Assembly (NCBI GenBank): GCA_012522615.1
Contig: JAAYKB010000154.1
Span: 1-20,168 of the forward strand
DNA from: Clostridiales bacterium
Lineage (GTDB): Bacteria > Bacillota > Clostridia > Oscillospirales > Acutalibacteraceae
DNA length: 20,168 nucleotides
Direction: 5' to 3'
Shown one piece after another: positions 1 through 7,279 of the stretch. Below the pieces are notes generated by a model. That model was not told the origin of the DNA. It saw only the letters and a list, made by a program, of their open reading frames with translations, and did no database searches. Position 1 is the stretch's first letter. Every line of letters starts with the position of its first letter. Both the position numbers and the translations under genes were made by a program.

Positions 1-79
1 GTCAAACAGACCTCTCATCGCAAAATAATACGAAATCGCTTTAAATCCGTAGGTCAAAAGCGTATAGACCGACTGCCTT

Positions 80-148
80 CCCCGCAGCTTGCTGCGGGGT
101 ATCCTTTGGATACCATTCAATTTTCACCGCTAAGCGGCAAAAATTGAA
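80..148. repeat. Cluster of three adjacent palindromes, REP-like element
   Basis: Three perfect or near-perfect hairpins lie side by side. The first is CCCCGCAGC (80-88) with GCTGCGGGG (91-99) and a TT loop. The second is GGTATCC (98-104) with GGATACC (108-114). The third is TTCAATTTT (116-124) with AAAATTGAA (140-148), enclosing an inner CCGC-TAA-GCGG stem. None has a proper T tract right after it, so this does not look like an ordinary terminator. The dense, tandem design and its place at the edge of a non-coding stretch suggest a dispersed intergenic repeat. I believe similar clusters are common in gut Clostridia, but that is recollection and was not checked. Confidence 0.6.
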
Positions 149-181
149 CCTGGAAAGTTCTCATAATTTTTGCAAACCAAC

Positions 182-316
182 CATTGTTTTGCTACCACGA
201 TTATGTTTTTATCATAACCGTCATAGCGCCGAAACAACGGTTGTGAAGGGTGCCCTAATCACCTTTCGCAGGGTCGATGTGTTGCTACCACATCGGCCTG
301 CTATGACACTTTTTTA
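182..316 (+). ncRNA. Candidate structured small RNA with 3' T tract
   Basis: The stretch folds into a compact branched structure on paper. A closing stem GTCATAGC (220-227) pairs with GCTATGAC (300-307). It encloses a short CCG/CGG stem (229-231 with 238-240), an 11-bp stem (242-252 with 260-270, two G-U pairs, loop CCCTAAT) and a second 11-bp stem (271-281 with 289-299, two G-U pairs, loop TTGCTAC). Upstream, ATTGT (183-187) pairs with ACGAT (197-201) and shows the same TTGCTACC loop sequence. The closing stem is followed by a run of T from 310, as in an intrinsic terminator. No clear promoter was identified. I do not recognise the RNA family, and the open frame across it starts with TTG inside the neighbouring repeat and resembles no protein. 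Confidence 0.45.
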
Positions 317-443
317 TTTTTTAAAGGGAGAGAATTTTTTCAGAAAACTCCCCACCTCGTCTATGTTAAACCATGTTTTTACAGGTATGTCAAGATGTTT
401 TTGGGGAATTGTGGATTTTTTTATTTTTATTTGTAATACATGA

Positions 444-777
444 CGGGAACGGGCATGGACATTGAGAGGCGGGGGAATATTGGATTTGGCCTTACAATGC
501 CTGTTTTTTAAAACTACAATGACTTGATACCGATTATTTTAAAACAAATACCTTCGTTAACTGTTGGTCAGAATTATAGCCTGTCTCAAGATTCTGAAAA
601 GCTTTAACACCATTGTTGACTATCTGTTCGCAGATTATTTTGAATGACAAAAAATCAGTTCAAAATGGTAAAATAATTTTAAAATAGTAAGTACACAAAG
701 CTTATACAATAAATATTTTTTCAGTTTATGCAACATCATTCATTTTTTGTTGTCTTTATAGATGAAGAGGAGGGCTG
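444..777. other. AT-rich spacer without a recognisable gene
   Basis: I see no coding frame, tRNA or clear terminator here. A TTGACT sits near 613 but has no good -10 at the right distance. The only clear signal is the ribosome binding site of the sigma factor gene, a GAGGAGG at about 767-773. The promoter of the sigma operon presumably lies in this stretch but I could not assign it. Confidence 0.5.
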
Positions 778-1344
778 ATGTTTTTGGATGACAGCGGAAT
801 TGTTGATTTGTTTTTCGAACGTTCAGAAGAGGCAATTAAGGAGACTGCTACGAAATACGGTGGATACTGCAAACGTATTGCAATGAATATTTTATCAAAC
901 AGCGCAGATGCAGAAGAATGCGTTAATGATACATATTATCATGTCTGGAATTCCATTCCGCCTCAAAGGCCAAACGTGCTTTCCGCATTTTTAGGAAAAA
1001 TCACACGGAACCTGGCTTTAAATAAATATAAGCGATCCAACGCTGCCAAACGCGGCGGAAATAAAGTAGAACTATTGCTCTCTGAACTTGAAGAATGCAT
1101 ACCTTCACTAAGCAGTGTAGAAGATGAATATCAAGCGGGAATAGCGGCACAGTCCATCAATTACTTTCTTGGTTCACTTGATACACTGAGTAGGATTGCT
1201 TTTGTACGCCGTTACTGGTACGGTGATTCCATCGCGGACATTTCAATTAGATACCATATGAGCGAAAGTAAGACAAAATCCATGCTTTTTCGGACAAGAA
1301 ATAAGCTAAGAGCATATTTTGAGAAAGAAGGTATTGATTTATGA
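778..1344 (+). CDS. ECF-type RNA polymerase sigma factor
   Basis: A 188-residue sigma-70 family protein. Region 2 spans about residues 20-85 and contains the typical stretch SADAEECVNDTYYHVWN (42-58) followed by IPPQRP. Region 4 spans about 125-182, with a helix-turn-helix around ADISIRYHMSESKTKSMLFR. Region 3 is absent, which fits the extracytoplasmic-function class. The ATG at 778 has a GAGGAGG ribosome binding site about five bases upstream. The stop codon overlaps the start of the next gene (ATGA, 1341-1344), so the two are translationally coupled. By context it should direct RNA polymerase to a stress or cell-envelope regulon and be held inactive by the membrane protein encoded downstream. 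The target promoters cannot be read from this window. Confidence 0.9.
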   Translation: MFLDDSGIVDLFFERSEEAIKETATKYGGYCKRIAMNILSNSADAEECVNDTYYHVWNSIPPQRPNVLSAFLGKITRNLALNKYKRSNAAKRGGNKVELLLSELEECIPSLSSVEDEYQAGIAAQSINYFLGSLDTLSRIAFVRRYWYGDSIADISIRYHMSESKTKSMLFRTRNKLRAYFEKEGIDL

Positions 1345-2324
1345 CAACTGATAATCTTTTGAATGAGATTGGTTTGATTGATGATGAAATCATAAACGAG
1401 GCAGCCGATGATTCTGTTCAAATAAAAAGCAGGTTTAGATGGGTAAAATGGGCTTCCGTGGCAGCAGCAGTCTGTCTGACAATAACAGGGGCATTGTTTA
1501 CATTGCAAAATGTATTTCGGTCGAATACCCCTGCGGGAAGCATCAAGTATTATCAAAGCAAGGATTTAATCACAATCCCATGTACCTTTACATCGGGCGG
1601 TATGGGCGGTGGCACTCAGAATTTCGGCCATTTTTTTGTAAAGGATTTTTCGGAATTGGCCACCGCCAATCCTACCCGAAATAATGTCAACACAATTAAG
1701 GAACTTCCGGTGTTTAAAAATGAAAAAGGTCTTTGGTCTGACTATAATTATGATATAAGCAAGATTGATTCCTTTATTTATTTTGATAAACCAGCATATG
1801 AAGAAACGCGTGACTATGACATTTACGGAGAAAGCCATAATACATGGAATATTTGCTTCCGTAAAGATACAAAGCTCAGTATCGTGGACCAATTACTCGA
1901 TTACACATTTCACAGGGTATATTATGCGCTGTATGACCTTGATGAAAATATAGAGGGCTTTGATGCTGGTTGGTCAAGGGTTATGACGCAGCCGACCCAA
2001 CCGGGAGTCATTTATCCGATTATTTCGTTAAATAAGGCAAAAGAAAAACTAAGAAACGGTGATTTTTTCTGCTATGGGAGTGAAAATGATGTAGCAAAAA
2101 CAGCGGATATTCTTTCGGTTGAACTGGAATATTTAACGGATGAATATCAAGTCTATATCCAGCCATTTTACAAGTTTACAATAACAGATTCCGGGTGGGA
2201 CTTATCAAATGTTATGGAATGCGATAATAAAACGGAATACAAGTCCGTCAGTCATGTTTTTGTTCCTGCAATTGTCGATAAATATCTTGATATTACGGAA
2301 CCCAATTTAGAATTTAATAAGTAA
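1341..2324 (+). CDS. Membrane-anchored anti-sigma-like protein
   Basis: A 327-residue protein with a short acidic cytoplasmic N-terminus (residues 1-35), one membrane segment at about 37-59 (KWASVAAAVCLTITGALFTL) and a large extracytoplasmic part rich in Tyr, Phe and Trp. It starts inside the stop of the ECF sigma gene, the usual layout for a sigma factor and its anti-sigma factor. The cytoplasmic tail is the natural place for sigma binding, and the outer domain may sense a ligand or envelope state. I recognise no named domain in the outer part and no zinc-binding HxxxCxxC motif, so the anti-sigma role rests on gene order and topology. A simple lipid- or wall-associated sensor without direct sigma binding is possible. 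Confidence 0.65.
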   Translation: MTTDNLLNEIGLIDDEIINEAADDSVQIKSRFRWVKWASVAAAVCLTITGALFTLQNVFRSNTPAGSIKYYQSKDLITIPCTFTSGGMGGGTQNFGHFFVKDFSELATANPTRNNVNTIKELPVFKNEKGLWSDYNYDISKIDSFIYFDKPAYEETRDYDIYGESHNTWNICFRKDTKLSIVDQLLDYTFHRVYYALYDLDENIEGFDAGWSRVMTQPTQPGVIYPIISLNKAKEKLRNGDFFCYGSENDVAKTADILSVELEYLTDEYQVYIQPFYKFTITDSGWDLSNVMECDNKTEYKSVSHVFVPAIVDKYLDITEPNLEFNK

Positions 2325-2363
2325 AACCCCTTTATTCTAATACTAATTCCGATTATAAAACTT

Positions 2364-2417
2364 CCAATAAATCAAGCGAAAAGCTTTGATATATGGGTTT
2401 TTGTGCGGATTTATTGG
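2364..2417. repeat. Inverted repeat downstream of the sigma operon
   Basis: CCAATAAATC (2364-2373) is a perfect 10-bp inverted repeat of GATTTATTGG (2408-2417). A smaller hairpin, ATCAAGC with GCTTTGAT, begins at the inner edge of the left arm and can form instead. There is no clean T tract behind it, so it is at best a weak terminator of the sigma operon. The rest of 2325-2585 is AT-rich and shows nothing else I can name. Confidence 0.4.
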
Positions 2418-2585
2418 TAATGTTTTAATGAGGAATCAGTATAATATGTAAAGGAGCAAAATTTCTCAAATCCAAACAACAAGTAATATGATATATTCTA
2501 TATGTTTTACACTAAAATTGGCTAAATTTCAATGTTTTCTGATATCAACCGATTATTAAGGTATTTGTACTTTAAAAAAATAGTG

Positions 2586-2614
2586 TTGACAAAAAGACCT
2601 TTTTATAGTATAAC
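2586..2614 (+). promoter_or_regulatory. Sigma-A promoter of the T-box/TrpB2 unit
   Basis: A consensus -35 TTGACA (2586-2591) is separated by exactly 17 bases from a -10 TATAAC (2609-2614). Transcription would begin near 2621, just before the first conserved part of the T-box leader. Confidence 0.85.
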
Positions 2615-2620
2615 TATGGA

Positions 2621-2899
2621 AAATAGATTGTAAAACCGATGATTAAGAGTAGTAAGCACAACTTCAGGCGTTTAAAGAGAGCCGCAGACGGTGGGATTGC
2701 GGCAACGGCGATTGTGCCGAATGGACTTATGAGGGCAAGCCGAACGCTTATGCGCTAGGTGCGACGGGAGCTCCGCCCGTTATAAAGGGAGCGCGCATGA
2801 TTGTGCGCGGAGAAAGCGCGTCCGTGTAATATACGGACGAAGTCGGGTGGTACCGCAGGAGATCAGCTCTTGTCCCAGATATGGGGCAGGAGTTTTTTT
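2621..2899 (+). promoter_or_regulatory. T-box leader, tryptophan specifier
   Basis: The leader has the hallmarks of a T-box riboswitch: AGTA of the S-turn (2651-2654), a GAGAGCCG block, the conserved GGGTGGTACCGC (2845-2856) that pairs with the tRNA acceptor end, and a terminator directly after it. In T-box specifier loops the codon follows GAA and precedes a purine. Here GAA (2719-2721) is followed by TGG (2722-2724) and A, so the specifier reads Trp. Uncharged tRNA-Trp would stabilise the antiterminator and allow transcription of the TrpB2 gene. The specificity agrees with the product of the gene. Confidence 0.92.
2867..2899 (+). terminator. T-box regulated intrinsic terminator
   Basis: CTCTTGTCCC (2867-2876) pairs with GGGGCAGGAG (2883-2892), ten pairs including two G-U, with loop AGATAT and seven T at 2893-2899. 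It lies just behind the T-box sequence and is the alternative to the antiterminator. Confidence 0.9.
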
Positions 2900-2945
2900 A
2901 ATCCCTGCGATTTCAATATATAAAATGGTGAAAGGAGCAACCACA

Positions 2946-4313
2946 ATGAAAAAAGAACCGTATCGCATCTATCTTTCCGAAAATGAGATGCCAAAACAAT
3001 GGTATAATATCCGCGCCGACATGAAGGAACAGCCCGACCCGTATCTCCATCCGGCAACCCACCAGCCTGTGGGTCCCGAGGATATGCTGCCGATTTTCTG
3101 TGAAGAGCTGTGCGCCCAGGAGATGAACACAACCGACCGGTATATCGATATTCCGGAAGAGCTGCAGGAATTTTATAAAATATTCCGTCCGTCTCCGGTT
3201 ATCCGCGCCTATAACCTCGAAAGGGCGCTCGACACCCCCGCCAGGATATATTACAAATTCGAGGGCAACAACACTTCTGGCTCTCACAAGCTGAATTCGG
3301 CCGCCGCCCAGGTTTATTACGCCAAAAATCAGGGGCTTACCTGCCTGACGACCGAAACCGGAGCGGGTCAATGGGGCACCGCCCTTGCTATGGCGTGCGC
3401 GCATTTCGGGCTCGACCTAACGGTTTATATGGTCAAGGTGAGCTTTGAGCAAAAGCCCTTCCGCAAGGCGGTTATACACACCTTCGGCGCCAATATTATT
3501 CCAAGTCCGTCCGAAACCACCGAGGTGGGGCGCGCCATCCTGAAAGCCCATCCGGGCACGGGCGGTTCTCTCGGCTGCGCCATCTCCGAGGCGATAGAAA
3601 CCGCGCTGAAAACCCCGAACTGCCGCTATGTTCTCGGCTCGGTGCTGAATCAGGTGCTGCTGCACCAGTCGATCATAGGTCTTGAAGCAAAGGCGGCCCT
3701 CGAAAAGGTGGGCGAATATCCCGATATCATCATCGGCTGCGCAGGCGGAGGCTCGAATCTCGGGGGGCTTATGGCGGCCTTCCTCAAGGATACGCTGGAC
3801 GGCACCCGCAAGGGAACCGAATTTATCGCCGTCGAACCGGCGTCCTGCCCCTCGTTTACCCGGGGACGCTATGCCTATGATTTCTGCGACACCGGACATG
3901 TGACCCCGCTTGCGCGTATGTATACCCTGGGCAGCGATTTTATTCCGTCCGCCAACCATGCCGGAGGGCTCCGCTATCACGGCATGAGTCCGATTCTTTC
4001 CAAGCTGTATCACGACGGATATATGAAGGCCGTGGCTGTGGAGCAGACAAAGGTGTTTGAAGCCGCCACCCTCTTTGCCAAGCATGAAACCATCCTGCCC
4101 GCCCCCGAATCGGCACATGCAATCCGCGCCGCTATCGACGAGGCGGTCAAATGCCGCGAATCGGGCGAGGCCAAGACCATCCTGTTCGGTCTGACAGGCA
4201 CCGGTTATTTCGATATGAACGCCTATACCTCATATCTGGAGGGAACCATGACCGATTATATCCCGACCGACGAGGATCTGCAAAGAGGGTTTGACGCCCT
4301 GCCGAAAATCTAA
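2946..4313 (+). CDS. trpB: TrpB2-type tryptophan synthase beta chain
   Basis: A 455-residue PLP enzyme that condenses indole with serine to make tryptophan. The sequence belongs to the long TrpB2 class (TrpB-like, TIGR01415 type) and not to classical TrpB. The PLP lysine is K115 in GSHKLN, the substrate carboxylate loop is TETGAGQWG (136-144), and the phosphate-binding loop is GCAGGGSN (264-271). The ATG at 2946 follows AAAGGAG (2931-2937); the in-frame extension upstream lies within the T-box terminator and must be rejected. There is no trpA beside it. TrpB2 enzymes often act alone on free indole, so indole salvage is a reasonable inference, and the Trp T-box shows that it is switched on when charged tRNA-Trp is low. 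Confidence 0.93.
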   Translation: MKKEPYRIYLSENEMPKQWYNIRADMKEQPDPYLHPATHQPVGPEDMLPIFCEELCAQEMNTTDRYIDIPEELQEFYKIFRPSPVIRAYNLERALDTPARIYYKFEGNNTSGSHKLNSAAAQVYYAKNQGLTCLTTETGAGQWGTALAMACAHFGLDLTVYMVKVSFEQKPFRKAVIHTFGANIIPSPSETTEVGRAILKAHPGTGGSLGCAISEAIETALKTPNCRYVLGSVLNQVLLHQSIIGLEAKAALEKVGEYPDIIIGCAGGGSNLGGLMAAFLKDTLDGTRKGTEFIAVEPASCPSFTRGRYAYDFCDTGHVTPLARMYTLGSDFIPSANHAGGLRYHGMSPILSKLYHDGYMKAVAVEQTKVFEAATLFAKHETILPAPESAHAIRAAIDEAVKCRESGEAKTILFGLTGTGYFDMNAYTSYLEGTMTDYIPTDEDLQRGFDALPKI

Positions 4314-4357
4314 AACGTTTTTAGACTGTATGTTCAGCTTATAAGCGGTTCCCCGCT

Positions 4358-4395
4358 CAAGTCAAGAACCCCGGCTAAGCCGGGGTTCTGACTTG
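4358..4395 (+). terminator. Long GC-rich hairpin after TrpB2
   Basis: CAAGTC plus AGAACCCCGGC (4358-4375, one bulged A) pairs with GCCGGGGTTCT plus GACTTG (4379-4395) around a TAA loop, giving 17 pairs. There is no T tract behind it, so it may be a terminator of unusual type, an mRNA 3'-end stabiliser, or one more dispersed palindrome. The TAA loop also occurs in the third hairpin at 116-148. Confidence 0.55.
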
Positions 4396-4476
4396 TAGGC
4401 TTTAGAATGTTTTGACACGAATTGGCCATGAAGTAGCTTTAACTTCAAGATTTCTTTTCGCTCATGCCGCGAGGCA

Positions 4477-4576
4477 CCCCCTTTCTGGGCGGCAGAAAGG
4501 GGGAAAAGACCGCCGGGGAGGGTTTCGATTCCCTCCCCGGACCCCTCCGCAAACGACCAAAGGCTGCCGCCTTTGG
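4477..4576. repeat. Second cluster of three palindromes
   Basis: Three perfect hairpins fill 100 bases: CCCCCTTTCTG (4477-4487) with CAGAAAGGGGG (4493-4503); CCGGGGAGGG (4513-4522) with CCCTCCCCGG (4531-4540); and CCAAAGGC (4557-4564) with GCCTTTGG (4569-4576). The design of three stems in tandem matches the cluster at 80-148 though the sequences differ. The open frame running across it (4412-4633) has the Arg/Pro/Gly-rich look of a translated repeat and no usable ribosome binding site. The rest of 4396-4728 shows nothing else I can name. Confidence 0.6.
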
Positions 4577-4728
4577 AATCCGCCGATTGTGACGATAATA
4601 ATTTTCCATATTCTATCGATGCAAATAGGATGAGTAAAACTCTTTCAAAAGTGGCAGGCCAAGCGGTGCAGTAGAAAGAATTTTCAGTATGTCTTAAGAT
4701 GCTTGCGGTAATATGCCTTTATAGGGGT

Positions 4729-4766
4729 TAAAAAGGGCTGATGCACGAAATTGTGTATCAGCCCTT
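4729..4766 (-). terminator. Intrinsic terminator of the M23 peptidase gene
   Basis: AAGGGCTGATGCAC (4733-4746) pairs with GTGTATCAGCCCTT (4753-4766), 14 pairs with one G-U, loop GAAATT. Read on the minus strand the stem is followed by TTTT and more T/A, as expected about 20 bases past the stop codon of the peptidase gene. Confidence 0.85.
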
Positions 4767-4785
4767 AAAATTATTCTTATAAGGA

Positions 4786-6543
4786 TTATCTTACATATGG
4801 CTCAGGATTGACCGAACGGCCGTTTATGCGGATTTCAAAATGAAGATGAGGTCCGGTGCTGTTTCCGGAGCTTCCTACCCGCCCGATGGTCTGGCCCTTG
4901 CTGACAGCCTGACCGAGCTTGACGTTAATTGCACTGAGGTGGGCATAAAGGGTGCGGTATCCGCCGCCGTGGTCGACAATGATATAATTCCCGAAACCGC
5001 CGCCCCAGCCGTAGTTGGTCTCGACGACCCGTCCGCCGTCGGCAGCCACGACCGGCTTGCCGTAAACGCCGTTCCCCGAAATATCAATCGCGGGATGGAA
5101 TCCGTTCCAGCGGTATCCGAAGGGTGAGGAGATGGTTCTGCAAGACGGCAAAGGCCAGATGAACTTTCCGGTGGAGATGCCGTCGCCCGAGGCGGAAATG
5201 CTGTTGTTTACCTTCTTGGCTCCGACAACGACAACCTTTTCCACAGGCTTTTTGAGCACCTTTGTTTTGAGAATCTTGCGCGAATTCTCGATTCCGTCAA
5301 TCAGCGTAATCTCCGCCGTTACCTTCTGCTGTCCGTCAACCCCGCTTACACGGACGGCTGAATAGCCGACATACTGCTTTTGGTCTTGTACGGTCTTTGT
5401 AGTAAATTTAATGGCTTCTTCATAAGAGACCGTGCGTACAATCTTAACCCGCAGATAGGGCTGCGCCTTTTGTATCATGACCCTGACATCCGGGAAGATA
5501 TTATTGTCAAAGCCGGGATTGAGCGCCCGCAGTTCAGCGAGGGACATATCCGTCTTTGCGGCAATCAGAAGGGGGGAATCTCCCTTTACTATGGTGTAGT
5601 ATTTATCCACCATACTCTGGCTTGTAAGATGTGCGTACATATTCTCAGTCGAGGTGATGGAGGATATGGGATACAGCCCGTCCACAACCTCTACATCCTG
5701 GACAAACTCGGCGCGTTCGTTGCTGCTGCCGTTGCGGTAGATGTTAAGGATTGAATCAAGAAGGCTGTCAAGCTCGCTTCTCGACTGGATGGCGCCTTCA
5801 AACATGCCGTCTATATACAGTCCGGAGGCCTCCGCAATCGAATCGCCCGAGGATTCGAGAATCTTATCGCATACGGTGCTCTCATCCATAATTTCGGATT
5901 TTGAGACAACCGCGATTGTCAGCTTGGGTATGCGCTTGACCTCAAAGGAATTGTCGGTATTGATAACGCGGTCGGTTACCATATTGACGGCGTGGTCATA
6001 AACGGCTTCGTCAGAAATATAGCCGAGCGTGCGGCCGTCATATTCGACCGCCAGCGCAAAGGTCATGCCGCTCCAGTACTGAACGGTGAGGACAAGGGCA
6101 AAAACCGCAGCCGCGGGAGCCGCCAAGTTGACCATGGTAGCAAGGGTGCGGGAATGGCGGCGAGCCGCAAGATAAGGAATGGCAAAAACGGTTTTTATAC
6201 CGCAGAATACGCTTTGTGAAAACGACTCTCTGACGCGCGAGCCGGCGATGGGGAATCCCCTTGCAAACCGGACGGCCTCGGCGGCAATCCTGCCGGCCAG
6301 AGAGCGGATATGCCTGATAAGAATATAATCAACCGCCCTGAGCAGAAATCTTCCGACAGGGACAAGTCCGCCGACAACCCTTTTGCCCGTGCGGCGGGCA
6401 AGACGGATGGTCTGCGCTCCTATTATATAGCACAGGTTATATGCAGCATGATATGCAATCACAATATAACGCCGAACAACATTCTGCAAAACGGCCTTGG
6501 ATTTGAGATGTTTATCCGTCGCAGAACTGTCGTTTCGAGTCAT
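4786..6543 (-). CDS. LysM-G5-M23 peptidoglycan endopeptidase
   Basis: A 585-residue membrane-anchored cell-wall hydrolase. Residues 1-135 form a long, strongly basic N-terminal region, followed by a membrane segment at about 138-158. Outside come an unassigned region, a LysM peptidoglycan-binding domain (about 315-358, YYTIVKGDSPLLIAAKTDMS), a G5-like domain (about 364-443) and a C-terminal M23 metallopeptidase. The zinc site shows HPAID (H483, D487), H535 in YAHLS and HLH (566-568), so the enzyme looks active. M23 enzymes of this build cut peptide cross-bridges of peptidoglycan during growth, division or sporulation. The ATG at 6543 has AGGAAG upstream. The promoter and two operator-like palindromes lie just upstream at 6625-6681. 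The basic cytoplasmic N-terminus is longer than a simple anchor needs. Confidence 0.9.
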   Translation of the reverse strand: MTRNDSSATDKHLKSKAVLQNVVRRYIVIAYHAAYNLCYIIGAQTIRLARRTGKRVVGGLVPVGRFLLRAVDYILIRHIRSLAGRIAAEAVRFARGFPIAGSRVRESFSQSVFCGIKTVFAIPYLAARRHSRTLATMVNLAAPAAAVFALVLTVQYWSGMTFALAVEYDGRTLGYISDEAVYDHAVNMVTDRVINTDNSFEVKRIPKLTIAVVSKSEIMDESTVCDKILESSGDSIAEASGLYIDGMFEGAIQSRSELDSLLDSILNIYRNGSSNERAEFVQDVEVVDGLYPISSITSTENMYAHLTSQSMVDKYYTIVKGDSPLLIAAKTDMSLAELRALNPGFDNNIFPDVRVMIQKAQPYLRVKIVRTVSYEEAIKFTTKTVQDQKQYVGYSAVRVSGVDGQQKVTAEITLIDGIENSRKILKTKVLKKPVEKVVVVGAKKVNNSISASGDGISTGKFIWPLPSCRTISSPFGYRWNGFHPAIDISGNGVYGKPVVAADGGRVVETNYGWGGGFGNYIIVDHGGGYRTLYAHLSAINVKLGQAVSKGQTIGRVGSSGNSTGPHLHFEIRINGRSVNPEPYVR

Positions 6544-6624
6544 ATTACCACTTCCTAATCATCGAGCCCGGGTCAAACGGAGCACCGTCGTAACGGATTT
6601 CCGGTCAAGCGCCGAGCCGAAATA

Positions 6625-6681
6625 GTTACAATCTTGTAACAACCTGTGTTCTATTATACTCAAAAGTTACAAAATTGCAAC
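6625..6681 (-). promoter_or_regulatory. M23 gene promoter with paired GTTACAA operators
   Basis: On the minus strand, -35 TTGCAA (6675-6680) and -10 TATAAT (6653-6658) are 16 bases apart and face the peptidase gene. GTTACAATCTTGTAAC (6625-6640) is a perfect palindrome just downstream of the expected start point. GTTACAAAATTGCAAC (6666-6681), differing at one arm position, covers the -35. The two centres are 41 bp apart, close to four helical turns, as expected for two dimers on the same DNA face. The remaining bases up to 6761 are AT-rich and hold no other clear signal. Confidence 0.7.
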
Positions 6682-6761
6682 CCCGCGATAGAAAGTTTAT
6701 AACTAAATGTTAAATATAACAAACAATCGTCCTATATTTTTGTGATAATGCACAAGATTAT

Positions 6762-7217
6762 TTACTTATACTCAAGCAACGAGGGCTGCCATTCCTTAAG
6801 AACGGCAAGCTGGGACGCCGCGCATATGCGGGCGGCTTCAAGATTATGCTCTTTATAATTTCCGCATTCCGGTTCGGCGCTTCCCGGAATATCTCCCCGG
6901 TAGTCGGCGATAAAAGCCAGGGCGTTTCTGGTGAGCTCGATGGCATCCTCGTGCGATATGCCGCGGGTGATGAAATAAAACCCGGTTCTGCACCCCATCG
7001 GGCCGAAATAGATAATCCCGCCGCCAAAAGGGCTGTTCCGCACATAGGTTGCGAATAAATGCTCGATGGTGTGGATGACCGCGTTTTCAAGAAACGGCGG
7101 CGTGTTCGGGCGGACAAAACGGATGTCGTAGGTAATTATGTCGCCGTCCGTTCTGGAGATATACATCCCGGGCATCAGGCGTGTGTGGTCCACCTTAAAG
7201 CTTTCGATTTTGTTCAT
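6762..7217 (-). CDS. luxS: S-ribosylhomocysteine lyase LuxS
   Basis: A 151-residue metalloenzyme that splits S-ribosylhomocysteine into homocysteine and the precursor of autoinducer AI-2, part of the activated methyl cycle in the cytoplasm. The metal site is HTIEH (H49, H53, with E52 as general base) plus C118 in ECGNY, and the second catalytic residue is C76 in GCRTGFYF. Length and motifs match the family. The ATG at 7217 has AAAGGAAAA upstream. No Pfs nucleosidase or methionine gene adjoins it, so it stands alone. An AT-rich 26-bp dyad at 7280-7305 lies in its promoter region. Confidence 0.97.
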   Translation of the reverse strand: MNKIESFKVDHTRLMPGMYISRTDGDIITYDIRFVRPNTPPFLENAVIHTIEHLFATYVRNSPFGGGIIYFGPMGCRTGFYFITRGISHEDAIELTRNALAFIADYRGDIPGSAEPECGNYKEHNLEAARICAASQLAVLKEWQPSLLEYK

Positions 7218-7279
7218 GCCGATTTTCCTTTCCTGTTCCGTATCGCGGTTTAAAGAAAAAGTGAAAGCCCTTTTATTCT

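Noticed and set aside
1..121. Minus-strand frame running off the left edge with a protein-like sequence rich in Tyr, Phe and Leu
   Set aside because: It reads through the palindrome cluster from a TTG without a ribosome binding site, so it is more likely part of a dispersed repeat. The missing upstream sequence prevents a firm decision.
144..443. Open frame of 99 codons after the first palindrome cluster
   Set aside because: It starts with TTG inside a hairpin arm, has no ribosome binding site, covers a strongly folded stretch with a terminator-like T tract, and its product resembles no protein.
2847..2945. N-terminal extension of TrpB2 from a GTG
   Set aside because: The extension is the T-box motif and terminator; the ATG at 2946 has a good AAAGGAG.
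4412..4633. Arg/Pro/Gly-rich open frame between TrpB2 and the peptidase gene
   Set aside because: It is a translation of three palindromes, with no ribosome binding site and no family resemblance.
6709..6720. Possible third GTTACAA-type operator (GTTAAATATAAC)
   Set aside because: The centre fits the 41-bp spacing, but the arms are shorter and more closely spaced than in the two good sites, so it may be chance in AT-rich DNA.
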